Assembly (NCBI RefSeq): GCF_900290275.1
Contig: NZ_LT985324.1
Location: 1,296,777 to 1,352,076, forward strand
Length of the DNA stretch: 55,300 bases
Reading direction: 5' to 3'
Source: Prevotella merdae
Lineage (GTDB): Bacteria > Bacteroidota > Bacteroidia > Bacteroidales > Bacteroidaceae
The first letter of the stretch is position 1. Each line of letters starts with the position of its first letter. The position numbers and the translations under genes were made by a program. Positions 1 to 8,458 of this stretch are shown piece by piece. The notes beneath the pieces are model-generated. The model worked only from the letters and a program-made list of their open reading frames with translations, was not told the origin of the DNA and did not search any database.

Positions 1-81
1 AAATTACGGCAGCCTACGCTAACGACACGCTGCCAACAGTGCTTAAGAACTTTTTTATATTCTCTATTAAATCTAAACAAA

Positions 82-1269
82 ATGTACGGAAAAATCAAAG
101 AACACCTCTGCACCTCATTAGAAAACTTGAAGAAAGCCGGACTCTACAAAGAAGAGCGCATTATTGAGAGCCCACAGGGCGCAGCTATTGAAGTTAATGG
201 TAAGGAAGTACTTAACTTCTGTGCCAACAACTATCTTGGCCTGTCTAATCATCCACGCCTTATTGAGGGTGCTAAGAAGATGATGGACCGCCGCGGATTC
301 GGTATGTCATCTGTACGCTTCATCTGCGGAACACAGGATATACACAAGGAACTCGAGGCTGCTATCTCAGATTATTTTAAGACAGAGGACACAATCCTCT
401 ATGCTGCTTGCTTCGATGCTAACGGTGGTTTGTTTGGCTCTATTCTAACAGACGAGGATGCCATTATATCTGACGCACTCAACCACGCTTCTATTATCGA
501 CGGTGTACGTCTTTGCAAGGCTAAGCGTTATCGTTATGCCAATGCAAATATGGAGGAACTTGAGAAGTGTCTTCAGGAAGCTCAGGCTCAGCGTTTCCGC
601 ATAATCTGTACCGACGGCGTATTCTCTATGGACGGCAACGTTGCTCCTATGGACAAGATATGCGACTTGGCCGAGAAGTATGACGCACTTGTTATGGTTG
701 ACGAAAGCCACTCAGCTGGTGTTGTTGGCGCTACTGGTCATGGTGTAAGCGAACTTTGCGGAACATACGACCGTGTAGATATCTACACAGGTACATTAGG
801 CAAGGCATTCGGCGGTGCTCTTGGTGGTTTCACCACAGGCAAGAAGGAGATTATCGACATGTTGCGTCAGAGCAGCCGTCCTTATCTCTTCTCCAACTCA
901 TTGGCTCCATCTATCATCGGTGCAAGCCTTGAGGTATTCAAGATGCTTAAGGAAGACAACTCTATACACGACCGCCTTGTAGAGAACGTAAACTATTTCC
1001 GCGATAAGATGATGGCAGCCGGCTTTGATATCAAGCCTACACAAAGTGCCATCTGCGCAGTTATGTTGTACGATGCTCCTCTATCACAGCGCTATGCCAA
1101 CCGATTGCTCGAAGAGGGCATCTACGTTACTGGCTTCTACTATCCAGTAGTACCTAAGAACGAGGCTCGTATACGCGTACAGCTTTCTGCCGCACACACT
1201 AAGGAACAGCTTGATAAGGCTATCAACGCATTTATCAAGGTAGGCAAGGAACTTGGTGTGCTGAAGTAA
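82..1269 (+). CDS. kbl: 2-amino-3-ketobutyrate CoA ligase (glycine C-acetyltransferase)
   Basis: A PLP-dependent alpha-oxoamine synthase of 395 residues, the usual length for Kbl. It cleaves 2-amino-3-ketobutyrate with CoA to glycine and acetyl-CoA, the second step of threonine catabolism, in the cytosol. Visible fold-type I motifs are DESHSAG (cofactor-ring aspartate and histidine) and GTLGKAFGG, whose lysine should form the Schiff base with PLP. The N-terminal half carries NFCANNYLGL, typical of Kbl rather than BioF. The ATG at 82 follows an A-rich leader. The gene appears to be transcribed alone and is followed by a GC-rich hairpin. Serine palmitoyltransferase or BioF are related alternatives, but the overall sequence reads as Kbl. 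Confidence 0.93.
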   Translation: MYGKIKEHLCTSLENLKKAGLYKEERIIESPQGAAIEVNGKEVLNFCANNYLGLSNHPRLIEGAKKMMDRRGFGMSSVRFICGTQDIHKELEAAISDYFKTEDTILYAACFDANGGLFGSILTDEDAIISDALNHASIIDGVRLCKAKRYRYANANMEELEKCLQEAQAQRFRIICTDGVFSMDGNVAPMDKICDLAEKYDALVMVDESHSAGVVGATGHGVSELCGTYDRVDIYTGTLGKAFGGALGGFTTGKKEIIDMLRQSSRPYLFSNSLAPSIIGASLEVFKMLKEDNSIHDRLVENVNYFRDKMMAAGFDIKPTQSAICAVMLYDAPLSQRYANRLLEEGIYVTGFYYPVVPKNEARIRVQLSAAHTKEQLDKAINAFIKVGKELGVLK

Positions 1270-1282
1270 GAAAATACAATAT

Positions 1283-1360
1283 AGAAGCCTCACCCCAGCC
1301 CCTCCCCGAAGGGAGGGGAGCTTTATTCAATAATTGCAATAGTTGAAGGGTGTGGCTTCT
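1283..1360. repeat. Imperfect palindromic intergenic element with terminator-like hairpin
   Basis: The outer arms AGAAGCCTCACCC (1283-1295) and GGGTGTGGCTTCT (1348-1360) match at 12 of 13 positions. Nested inside is a perfect 8-bp stem, CCCCTCCC / GGGAGGGG (1299-1306 and 1311-1318), with a CGAA tetraloop, followed by CTTTATT. The inner hairpin could end kbl transcription. The nested structure resembles a REP- or MITE-like intergenic element. A partly similar sequence starting GCCTCACCC and ending GAGGGAGGGGGCT lies at 4936-5003. Confidence 0.6.
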
Positions 1361-1404
1361 ATTTATTTTATTATTGATTATTACGTTTATCTCCAAAAAA
1401 ATCG

Positions 1405-1412
1405 TATCTTTG
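1405..1412 (+). promoter_or_regulatory. Bacteroidota -7 box before rsmG
   Basis: TATCTTTG matches the TAnnTTTG -7 consensus of the Bacteroidota primary sigma factor and lies about 30 bp before the rsmG ATG at 1443. No clear TTTG is present at the expected -33 spacing. It supports the downstream start over an upstream in-frame ATG at 1350. Confidence 0.5.
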
Positions 1413-1442
1413 CACAATTATTACACATTATATAGCAAAGAT

Positions 1443-2066
1443 ATGGAATTGATACTTAAATACTTTCCCAACCTTACCGACACACAGCGCACACAGTTTG
1501 CTGCACTCAAGGCTCTATACGAGGATTGGAACAGCAAGATAAATGTTATCTCGCGCAAGGATATGGACAACTTCTACGAGCATCATGTGCTCCACTCGCT
1601 TGCCATAGCTCACGAGATTAAGTTTAAACCAGGCACAAATGTGCTCGACCTTGGTACTGGCGGTGGATTTCCTGGTATACCATTGGCTATTATGTTCCCT
1701 GATACACAGTTTAAGCTTATCGACCGCACCGGAAAGAAGATTCGTGTGGTTAACGAGGTTGCTCAAGCTATAGGCTTGAATAACGTTGTTGCCGAACAAC
1801 TCTCTGGCGAGGAAGAGAAGGCTAAATACGATTTTGTGGTAAGCCGTGCCGTTATGCCCCTACCCGACCTTGTTAAGATTATAAAGAAAAACATTGAGCA
1901 CAAGAACCAGCACAATGCTCTGCCCAACGGACTTATATGTCTTAAGGGCGGCAATCTTCAGGCCGAGACTCAGCCATTCAAGAAGATTGTAAGCCTGACA
2001 GAAATTCATGATATGTTCAAGGAGGAATGGTTCAAGGAGAAATACCTTATATACTTACCGCTTTAA
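1443..2066 (+). CDS. rsmG: 16S rRNA (guanine527-N7)-methyltransferase RsmG
   Basis: RsmG (GidB) methylates N7 of G527 in 16S rRNA using S-adenosylmethionine. The start at 1443 gives 207 residues, the normal family length, beginning MELILKYFP. The in-frame ATG at 1350 would add 31 residues rich in Leu and Ile, and that extension would span the -7 box, so I reject it. The SAM-binding motif VLDLGTGGGFPGIPLAI is near residues 67-83. The N-terminal segment with NVISRKDMDNFYEHHVLHSL is characteristic of the family. It is separated from the next gene by a short purine-rich repeat stretch. Confidence 0.93.
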   Translation: MELILKYFPNLTDTQRTQFAALKALYEDWNSKINVISRKDMDNFYEHHVLHSLAIAHEIKFKPGTNVLDLGTGGGFPGIPLAIMFPDTQFKLIDRTGKKIRVVNEVAQAIGLNNVVAEQLSGEEEKAKYDFVVSRAVMPLPDLVKIIKKNIEHKNQHNALPNGLICLKGGNLQAETQPFKKIVSLTEIHDMFKEEWFKEKYLIYLPL

Positions 2067-2068
2067 AA

Positions 2069-2135
2069 GGGAAAAGTGAAAAGTGAAAAGTGAAGAATCC
2101 TATAGTGAAGAAGGGAAAAGAGAAAAGTAAGTAAA
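2069..2135. repeat. Purine-rich short tandem repeats (AAAAGTG)
   Basis: Directly after the rsmG stop there are three back-to-back copies of an AAAAGTG unit, followed by degenerate versions (AGTGAAG, GAAAAGAG, AAAAGTAAG). The stretch is almost entirely purine on the + strand. It fills the gap to the next gene and shows no ORF of interest. Confidence 0.6.
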
Positions 2136-2154
2136 AAAAAGACAGACATTTAGT

Positions 2155-2796
2155 ATGCTTAAAATAGAAACATTCACATGTAACATGTTGCAGGAAAACT
2201 GCTACGTTGTTAGCGACGAATCAAAAGAGTGTGTCATCATCGACTGCGGTGCCTACTACGAGGCTGAGAAACTTGCCATAGAGAAGTATATCACCGACAA
2301 CGAGTTGAAACCTGTGCACCTAATAGCAACACACGGACATCTCGACCATAATTTTGGTAACCCGTTTATTTCCAAGACTTATGGCTTGCCACTCGAGATA
2401 GACTCGTCTGATGTTGCGCTTGTGCGTGCCACAGAGAAACAAGCCGCTCTCTTCGGAATTACACTCAACGAGCCTATGGATATGGACATCAAGATGTTTC
2501 ATATGGGCGACCGCATCAAGTTTGGCTCACACGAAATAGAGGTTATCGAAACTCCGGGCCACTCTATGGGCAGTGTTGTGCTATATATCAAGGACGAGAA
2601 ATTGGCATTTACTGGCGACACTCTGTTCCGCGGATCTATAGGTCGCACCGACTTTGAGGGTGGTAGTATGCTTATGATTATACAGAGCCTACGTATGTTC
2701 GTTCAGTTCCCTGACGATATACGCCTGCTTCCAGGACATGGACAGGAAACAACAATGGGATACGAACTGGCTCACAACCCTTATTTGGATAGATAA
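2155..2796 (+). CDS. Metallo-beta-lactamase-fold hydrolase (glyoxalase II-like)
   Basis: A 213-residue MBL-fold protein. The metal-binding motif HGHLDH (THGHLDHNFG) near residue 61 is intact. The later metal ligands appear as the histidine of ETPGHSMGS, the aspartate of FTGDTLFRGSIGR, and the histidine of LLPGHGQET. This is the short YcbL-like branch, which includes hydroxyacylglutathione-hydrolase-like enzymes without the C-terminal substrate-binding helices of true GloB. The substrate cannot be read from the sequence. The next gene begins 9 bp after its stop, so it is probably cotranscribed with ruvC. Confidence 0.85.
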   Translation: MLKIETFTCNMLQENCYVVSDESKECVIIDCGAYYEAEKLAIEKYITDNELKPVHLIATHGHLDHNFGNPFISKTYGLPLEIDSSDVALVRATEKQAALFGITLNEPMDMDIKMFHMGDRIKFGSHEIEVIETPGHSMGSVVLYIKDEKLAFTGDTLFRGSIGRTDFEGGSMLMIIQSLRMFVQFPDDIRLLPGHGQETTMGYELAHNPYLDR

Positions 2797-2805
2797 GACA
2801 CGACA

Positions 2806-3375
2806 TTGAAAACAGAAAAAATAATTCTTGGCATCGACCCCGGTACCAATCTTATGGGTTATGGCGTGCTGCGTGTTACGGGCAACAAGGCGGAGATGAT
2901 GGCTATGGGTGTCATCGATATGCGTAAGGACACCGATCCTTATCTGCGCCTTGGCATGATACACACACGCGTAACCGAGATAATCGACCAATACTTACCA
3001 GACGAGATGGCTATCGAGGCTCCTTTCTTCGGTAAGAATGTACAGTCGATGCTTAAACTTGGACGCTCGCAAGGTGTGGCTATAGCTGCTGCAGTAGGAC
3101 ATAGCGTACCAGTACACGAATATGCCCCAATGAAGATAAAGATGGCTATCACCGGACAAGGTTCGGCTTCTAAAGAACAAGTAGCGGCTATGCTGCAACG
3201 TCTGCTGCGCCTCGACACTAAGGAGATGCCTAAGTTTATGGATGCAACCGACGCCTTAGGCGTGGCCTATTGCCACTTTATGCAACAAGGAGCACCTGTA
3301 GCCGACACCCATTATAATGGATGGAAAGACTTTATAAATAAGAACCAGGGGCGAATGCACGGACAACCAAAGTAA
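2806..3375 (+). CDS. ruvC: Crossover junction endodeoxyribonuclease RuvC (TTG start)
   Basis: RuvC resolves Holliday junctions together with RuvAB. The 189-residue product begins [20 protein letters not shown], the hallmark N-terminus with the first catalytic aspartate. [14 protein letters not shown] carries the catalytic glutamate, and the C-terminal region with [13 protein letters not shown] holds the last acidic residues. The start is TTG at 2806. No in-frame ATG lies upstream before the previous stop, and starting later would remove the DPG motif. The gene lies 9 bp after the MBL-fold gene, an operon-like spacing. Confidence 0.93.
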   Translation: MKTEKIILGIDPGTNLMGYGVLRVTGNKAEMMAMGVIDMRKDTDPYLRLGMIHTRVTEIIDQYLPDEMAIEAPFFGKNVQSMLKLGRSQGVAIAAAVGHSVPVHEYAPMKIKMAITGQGSASKEQVAAMLQRLLRLDTKEMPKFMDATDALGVAYCHFMQQGAPVADTHYNGWKDFINKNQGRMHGQPK

Positions 3376-3401
3376 TCAACATATTAAATCAGGATGACAC
3401 T

Positions 3402-4925
3402 ATGCAGAAGATTATCAGTATCATTGACGGTGTGACACGTATGCCCGACTGGCGTATGAGCCAACCGGTAAACTTTACTTTATGCGATGGCGAAAATATT
3501 GCTGTCATGGGACCTAACGGTGGCGGCAAGTCGATGTTTGTAGATATCATTACAGGCAAACACCCTCTACTGGGCGATGCTATAAAATACGATTTCGCAC
3601 CATCAAAGCGCGAGTACATATCTGACAATATCAAGTATGTTTGCTTTAAGGATACCTACGGCGGCGACAACGACTCTACATACTATCTGCAGCAACGTTG
3701 GAACCAAACCGAAATAGATCCCGAGACTGCTACAGTGCGCTCACGCCTTGAGGATGCATACAATGCAGCCGGAGAGGATACGCCTGAACGACGTACCTTG
3801 CAGCAGCATATCTACTCACTATTCGGACTTGATACTATGCTCGACAAGTATGTCATCCTATTGTCAAGTGGCGAACTGCGCAAACTTGTCATTGCTTCAT
3901 CAATCTTCTCTCAGCCACGTCTCCTAATTATAGACAATCCTTATATAGGTCTTGATAGCGAAGCAAGAGAACAGCTAACAAATCTCTTGCAGACACTATC
4001 TACCGAGCACGGCATACAGATAATGCTTGTGGTAAACCGAACAAAGGATATTCCAAACTTTATCTCGCACGTTGTGGAGGTGAAGGATATGACGGTTGGC
4101 GCAAAACTCACACGTGAGGATTATATGCAAGCTGTATCCAAGGGCGACGACACATTATCTGATACTGCCACTAACGCTGCCAATACAGCCTCAACAGCAG
4201 CAAACTCGTGCATACAGCAAATACTCGACCTGCCATACAAAGACGAAGATTATAACGCCGAGCACGTAGTAGATATGCACAACGTATGTATACGATACGG
4301 AGAACGCACCATATTAAAAGACCTCAATTGGACTGTACTCAACGGTGAGCATTGGGCTCTTACTGGACGCAACGGCAGTGGCAAATCTACACTACTTAGT
4401 CTTGTATGCGCCGACAACCCACAGAGCTACGCTTGCGATATAACTCTATTTGACCGTTCGCGTGGTTCGGGCGAGAGTATTTGGGATATAAAGAAGCACA
4501 TTGGTTATGTATCGCCAGAGATGCACCGTGCATTCCGCAGCAATGTCACTACAGAGCGTATTGTGGCAAGTGGATTCAGCAATGCAGTGAGTCTATATGT
4601 AAAGCCCGACCCAAAGAATCATGACACATGCCTCTTCTGGATGCGCGTGTTCGGAATAGAACATCTTGCCGAACAGAGTTTCCTGAAACTATCAAGTGGA
4701 GAGCAACGTCTGGTGCTACTTGCAAGAGCAATGGTCAAGGATCCAGAGCTTCTGATACTCGACGAACCACTACATGGTCTTGACGAGCCAAATCGCTTGC
4801 GCGTTAAAAAAGTGATAGAGACATTCTGCAAGCGACGTAACAAAACACTGATAATGGTAACCCATTACGAGGACGAATTGCCATCGTGCATCGACCACCG
4901 CAAAACATTGGTAAGAAATAAATAA
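3402..4925 (+). CDS. Double-domain ABC ATPase (ModF/PhrA-like)
   Basis: A 507-residue protein with two ABC nucleotide-binding domains and no membrane segment. Domain 1 has Walker A GPNGGGKS, signature LSSGELRK and Walker B LLIIDNPYIGLD. Domain 2 has Walker A GRNGSGKST, signature LSSGEQR and Walker B LLILDEPLHGLD. In domain 1 the catalytic glutamate after Walker B is Asn (DNP rather than DEP), so that site is probably degenerate, while domain 2 keeps Glu. Soluble twin ABC proteins of this shape are annotated as ModF or photorepair protein PhrA; their true role is poorly known. The gene starts 26 bp after ruvC. Confidence 0.82.
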   Translation: MQKIISIIDGVTRMPDWRMSQPVNFTLCDGENIAVMGPNGGGKSMFVDIITGKHPLLGDAIKYDFAPSKREYISDNIKYVCFKDTYGGDNDSTYYLQQRWNQTEIDPETATVRSRLEDAYNAAGEDTPERRTLQQHIYSLFGLDTMLDKYVILLSSGELRKLVIASSIFSQPRLLIIDNPYIGLDSEAREQLTNLLQTLSTEHGIQIMLVVNRTKDIPNFISHVVEVKDMTVGAKLTREDYMQAVSKGDDTLSDTATNAANTASTAANSCIQQILDLPYKDEDYNAEHVVDMHNVCIRYGERTILKDLNWTVLNGEHWALTGRNGSGKSTLLSLVCADNPQSYACDITLFDRSRGSGESIWDIKKHIGYVSPEMHRAFRSNVTTERIVASGFSNAVSLYVKPDPKNHDTCLFWMRVFGIEHLAEQSFLKLSSGEQRLVLLARAMVKDPELLILDEPLHGLDEPNRLRVKKVIETFCKRRNKTLIMVTHYEDELPSCIDHRKTLVRNK

Positions 4926-4932
4926 TTAAACA

Positions 4933-5003
4933 GGAGCCTCACCCTATACCCTTAAAACATATCACTCTATACCCTATGAGAGACAGGCATGAGGGAGGGG
5001 GCT
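4933..5003. repeat. Intergenic CA/G-rich element, relative of the 1283-1360 palindrome
   Basis: The stretch after the ABC gene begins GAGCCTCACCC and ends GAGGGAGGGGGCT, the same ends that bound the palindrome after kbl, with an unrelated ACCCTATACC-type middle. It may be a degenerate copy of one intergenic repeat family. Only two copies are visible in the window. Confidence 0.35.
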
Positions 5004-5021
5004 AATAAAACACTTATAACA

Positions 5022-5486
5022 ATGAAGAAATTATTAATGATTTTCGCCATTCTCTTTGCCGCCACAAGCGTATCGGCACAGGAGATTTACAAAGAGGTAA
5101 AAAGAATACAGAAGCAGGCTGAGACATTTGCCAACGACACAACAAAGAACCTCGACGAGCGCAAGATAGCATGCTTCAAGTACGATGCCATATATTACCT
5201 CGTAGACCGTGCCAGTCAGGAAGACCGCTTTACTGAGTACGAGCTTGGTCAGCAGACCGATGCCCTCATCGAGTTTGTCAACCTATACGTTAAACGCCTT
5301 GCCTCTGCCAACAAGAAAGACAAGGATATGGTTAAGGCAAAATTTCGCACCGCATCCATCAACAACTCGCTCTTCAACGATGTAGACAAGGAAGTGGTAT
5401 ACAGCTATGTAGACAACGACAAGTTCATAACCAACTTCTCGCTCGACACCGACTGGGTTAAGGCACTGGAAGCTGTAAAACAGTAA
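5022..5486 (+). CDS. Small secreted protein of unknown function
   Basis: The chosen ATG at 5022 gives 154 residues starting MKKLLMIFAILFAATSVSAQ, a clear Sec signal peptide with a probable cut after the Ala-Gln region. An in-frame ATG at 4989 would put eleven charged and polar residues before the signal peptide and lies inside a repeat-like stretch, so I reject it. The mature part (about 134 residues) is mixed charged, probably helical, with no cysteine pair and no motif I recognise. The product is expected in the periplasm or on the surface. The gene ends just before a strong terminator and is the last gene of the housekeeping block. Confidence 0.7.
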   Translation: MKKLLMIFAILFAATSVSAQEIYKEVKRIQKQAETFANDTTKNLDERKIACFKYDAIYYLVDRASQEDRFTEYELGQQTDALIEFVNLYVKRLASANKKDKDMVKAKFRTASINNSLFNDVDKEVVYSYVDNDKFITNFSLDTDWVKALEAVKQ

Positions 5487-5512
5487 AGCCACTATATAAG
5501 ACAAGTAATTAA

Positions 5513-5553
5513 AAAAAATCCATAAGAAACGTGCAGTTTCTTATGGATTTTTT
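5513..5553 (+). terminator. Rho-independent terminator
   Basis: A perfect 18-bp stem (5513-5530 with 5536-5553) closes on the loop GTGCA. The stem ends in A and T runs on either side, so it can work in both directions. It separates the housekeeping genes from the recombinase and restriction locus. Confidence 0.9.
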
Positions 5554-5614
5554 CTTTAATATGCAGCTTGTCTAAACAATCAAATATCTATGTTTTCAAG
5601 CATATATATCACTT

Positions 5615-5682
5615 GACAAAGTAATATATATTAAATGGCAAAGTAATATATATTAAATGGGCAAGTAATATATATATCTAAG
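5615..5682. repeat. Three tandem AT-rich 22-23 bp repeats beside the recombinase gene
   Basis: Units lie at 5615-5637, 5638-5660 and 5661-5682. Units 1 and 2 share CAAAGTAATATATATTAAATG; unit 3 is shorter and degenerate (CAAGTAATATATATAT). The array is bracketed by a 9-bp inverted repeat, TATCACTTG (5607-5615) and CAAGTGATA (5691-5699), the second copy lying in the last codons of the recombinase gene. The arrangement is like protein-binding sites for a site-specific recombinase, but that function is inference. Confidence 0.7.
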
Positions 5683-5686
5683 ATTC

Positions 5687-6493
5687 TTACCAAGTGATAA
5701 CCTTATCCACAATTTCTTGTTGTTCCATACTGCTTCTTCGCAGATAGATACGTGTGGTCTCTATGCTTTCATGTTCCATTAGGTCGGCAAGCAAAGCAAT
5801 GTCGTTAAACTTTTCCAAGAAATTCTTGGCATAACGATGGCGGAACGAGTGAGGATAAACCACTTTCTCGTTTAAGCCATACTTCATGGCATAGTTTTTC
5901 AACTGTTGTGATATGCCTCTTGTTGTGATACGCTCGCCAAAGCGGTTTAGAAAGAGATAGCCACTTGTGCGATTGACTGTCTGCAACCACTTTTCTGTTT
6001 CTGTGCGCAGTGTCTTTGGGATATAAATACGGCGTATTTTGCCACCCTTAGTATAGATATCGTAATACCCTACTTGTACATGTTCTATCTTGATTTGCAC
6101 AAGTTCGCTCACCCTGGCACCAGTAGCAGCCAAGAAACGCACAACAAAGTACCACTCCAAGTTGTCTTCTTTCTTCAGCTTATTCTTCAAGAAGGTGTAG
6201 TCGGCATTGCTGATGACATTCTCTAAGTAACTACGCTGCTGCACCTTTACCGACTTTAAGCGGAGTTTTGTCTTACCCGCAAACACAAGATACTTGTTCA
6301 TTGCCTGAATACGGAGGTTTACTGTCTTTGGCTTGTAAGTCTCTATCAAGTAGGTCTTGTAAACCAACAAGTTTCTCTTGTTTATCTCTTTGTGACGAGA
6401 GCAAAACTCATTCACGGCATACAGATATGCCGAAATCGTGTTCTTAGCCATATTGCCTTGACTTAGGAACTCTTCAAATTTGTTTAATTCCAT
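5687..6493 (-). CDS. Tyrosine recombinase, probably the invertase of the hsdS locus
   Basis: A 268-residue XerC/D-type tyrosine recombinase. The N-terminal SAM-like DNA-binding domain (about 1-90) begins MELNKFEEFLSQGNMAKNTI. The catalytic residues are visible: Arg in TGARVSELVQI, His and Arg in HSFRHRYA, a second His in LMEHESIETT, and the Tyr nucleophile in TRIYLRR. Compact enzymes of this kind next to hsdS cassettes are known in Bacteroidales to invert them. Here the hsdS cassettes lie about 2 kb away, separated by an insertion sequence. The gene reads away from the cassettes. Tandem repeats lie directly after its stop, and five GAACATG boxes lie upstream of it. The role in hsdS inversion is inferred from location and family. 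Confidence 0.88.
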   Translation of the reverse strand: MELNKFEEFLSQGNMAKNTISAYLYAVNEFCSRHKEINKRNLLVYKTYLIETYKPKTVNLRIQAMNKYLVFAGKTKLRLKSVKVQQRSYLENVISNADYTFLKNKLKKEDNLEWYFVVRFLAATGARVSELVQIKIEHVQVGYYDIYTKGGKIRRIYIPKTLRTETEKWLQTVNRTSGYLFLNRFGERITTRGISQQLKNYAMKYGLNEKVVYPHSFRHRYAKNFLEKFNDIALLADLMEHESIETTRIYLRRSSMEQQEIVDKVITW

Positions 6494-6602
6494 CTCTATT
6501 TGTTTATTAGTGAAACATTATGTTATTCTAATAAATATATATAAACTTGGTTCATACTATACTTGGAATGATACAAACTGAGGTTTATGAATTTAGACAA
6601 GA

Positions 6603-6700
6603 GAACATGGTTTTTAAGACTGAAGAACATGGTTTAAAGACAAAAGAACATGAGAACATGTGAGTGGGGTGAAGACTCGTTTGTGTGAGATGAGAACATG
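6603..6700. repeat. Five GAACATG boxes
   Basis: GAACATG occurs at 6603-6609, 6625-6631, 6646-6652, 6654-6660 and 6694-6700 (start spacings 22, 21, 8 and 40 bp). The first two share GAACATGGTTT. The cluster lies between the recombinase start and the insertion sequence, with no convincing gene, and may be a protein-binding region. Confidence 0.55.
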
Positions 6701-6808
6701 AGGTTTGGTTGGGCTTTGCCCAACACTCGTTGCTTGCGATTATCTGTAGGAGGTACGGTCTCCGAAGAGGGCACTGAAAAAGTCCCTTGCGATATATTTA
6801 TCAATTAT

Positions 6809-6844
6809 AATCTGCACATAATTTGGCTATGTGCAGATTTTTTT
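6809..6844 (+). terminator. Terminator at the left inside end of the IS
   Basis: A 12-bp stem, AATCTGCACATA (6809-6820) and TATGTGCAGATT (6828-6839), is followed by a T run. It lies between the left end and the transposase gene, so it should stop transcription entering from outside. Confidence 0.85.
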
Positions 6845-6875
6845 GTACCTTTAAGGAATAAAATCCAAGGTACTT

Positions 6876-8324
6876 ATGCTGTCACAACAACAACTTCCAC
6901 TCAGTGAATATAGCTCACTTTATGATATAGTCGTCCCCCAGGACAACCTTCTCCGCCGTATTAATAACCTGATAGACTTCAGCTTTGTCTATCAGGAACT
7001 GGTCAATAAATATTGTCCTGATAACGGCCGTACAGCTGAATCGCCCATTCGTATGTTCAAATATCTTCTATTGAAGACAATATACGATATATCTGACGTG
7101 GATGTTGTAGAGCGTTCCCGTTATGACATGTCGTTTAAGTATTTTCTTGATATGACTCCTGAGGAAGGCGTTATCAATCCAAGCAGTCTTTGTAAGTTTC
7201 GCAGATTACGCCTGAAAGACACGGATCTTATGAACCTGCTTATCAAAAAAACTGTAGAGATAGCAATAGAGAAAGGAATCATCACATCAAAGACTATTAT
7301 TGTAGATTCGACTCATACAAAAGCCAGGTCAAATCCGTATTCACCAGTTGAGATACTGAAACTCCGTTCGAAGCAACTCCGCAAGGCGCTTTATGCCATG
7401 GATGATAATATAAAGGAAACACTTCCGGCTAAGAATGAAGACGATGACCTTGTTCATGAGTTGGATTATACCAAGGACCTTCTAAATCATATCACCTCGG
7501 ATTCCTGCCTTTCGGAAGTGCCCGCAGTAAAACAGCGACTAAATATGCTAAAGGAGACGCTTGCGGACATAGAAGACCACTATACAACCTCAAAGGATAC
7601 AGACGCACGTGTTGGGCATAAGACAGAAGACACGTCGTTCTTCGGTTACAAGACTCACATCGCAATGAGTGATGAGCGTATCATAACTGCTGCCACAGTC
7701 ACATCTGGCGAGAAGGGTGACGGGCCTCAGTTGGAAGAGCTTGTTGAGCAAAGCAGAAAGAACGGAATGGAGGTTGACACGGTTGTTGGTGATACCGCAT
7801 ATTCTGGCTGCAAGAACCTCAAACTGGCAGAAGATGAAGAGAGGGGATTTCGTTTGGTGTCCAAATTACATCCGTCTATTAGTAGTGGATTTAGAAAGAG
7901 TGAAGACAATTTTGATTACAACAAGGATGCAGGCATGTTTGTTTGTCCTGCTGGCCATATGGCAATCAGAAAAGTAATAATGGGAAAGAATAGGAACTGG
8001 AATCAATCCATGACTTATTTCTTTGATGTGGATAAATGCAAGACTTGCTCACGAAGAAACGGATGCTACAAGGATGGAGCTAAAAGCAAGACCTATAGTG
8101 TACCTATCAAGAAAGGAGAACATAAAAGACAACTGGAGTTTCAGAAGACACAAGAATTTAAAGAAATAGCCCGCCAGAGATACAAGATAGAGGCAAAAAA
8201 TTCGGAGTTAAAACAGGTATACGGCTATGATAAGGCATTGTCGTATGGGCTAGATTGTATGCAAATGCAAGGTGCAATGACAATATTTGCCGTAAATATC
8301 AAAAGAATATTGAGACTAAGCTAA
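6876..8324 (+). CDS. IS1182-family DDE transposase
   Basis: An uninterrupted 482-residue transposase. The N-terminal domain (about 1-110), with LLLKTIYDISDVDVVERSRYD, is the DUF772-like region of IS1182/IS5-type enzymes. The catalytic triad is visible as the first Asp in IIVDSTHTKAR, the second Asp in VVGDTAYSG, and Glu in the region KIEAKNSELKQVYGYDKA. A cysteine cluster (CKTCSRRNGC) precedes the last acidic motif. The start at 6876 is the first ATG after the internal terminator. No frameshift or stop is seen, so the element is probably active. Confidence 0.93.
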   Translation: MLSQQQLPLSEYSSLYDIVVPQDNLLRRINNLIDFSFVYQELVNKYCPDNGRTAESPIRMFKYLLLKTIYDISDVDVVERSRYDMSFKYFLDMTPEEGVINPSSLCKFRRLRLKDTDLMNLLIKKTVEIAIEKGIITSKTIIVDSTHTKARSNPYSPVEILKLRSKQLRKALYAMDDNIKETLPAKNEDDDLVHELDYTKDLLNHITSDSCLSEVPAVKQRLNMLKETLADIEDHYTTSKDTDARVGHKTEDTSFFGYKTHIAMSDERIITAATVTSGEKGDGPQLEELVEQSRKNGMEVDTVVGDTAYSGCKNLKLAEDEERGFRLVSKLHPSISSGFRKSEDNFDYNKDAGMFVCPAGHMAIRKVIMGKNRNWNQSMTYFFDVDKCKTCSRRNGCYKDGAKSKTYSVPIKKGEHKRQLEFQKTQEFKEIARQRYKIEAKNSELKQVYGYDKALSYGLDCMQMQGAMTIFAVNIKRILRLS

Positions 8325-8409
8325 GAATAATTAGAAGAATTATACACTTGTGACATAAGTGCCCTACATCCTCTATAAGGCTGTATATTAGACCATATCA
8401 AAGCAAATT

Positions 8410-8458
8410 AAAAGCAGATTGCAAAACCGACATAATGTTTAATGCAATCTGCTTTTTT
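8410..8458 (+). terminator. Terminator after the IS transposase
   Basis: A 14-bp stem, AAAAGCAGATTGCA (8410-8423) and TGCAATCTGCTTTT (8443-8456), ends in a T run. It should stop transposase transcription before it reaches the hsdS cassettes. Confidence 0.85.

Noticed and set aside
8..34. GGCAGC…GCTGCC hairpin at the window start, possibly the end of an upstream gene
   Set aside because: Only 81 bp are visible, the stem is 6 bp, and two reading frames are open; neither a gene end nor a terminator can be supported.
1350..1442. 31-residue hydrophobic N-terminal extension of RsmG
   Set aside because: RsmG is cytosolic with no signal or membrane segment, and the extension covers the -7 box.
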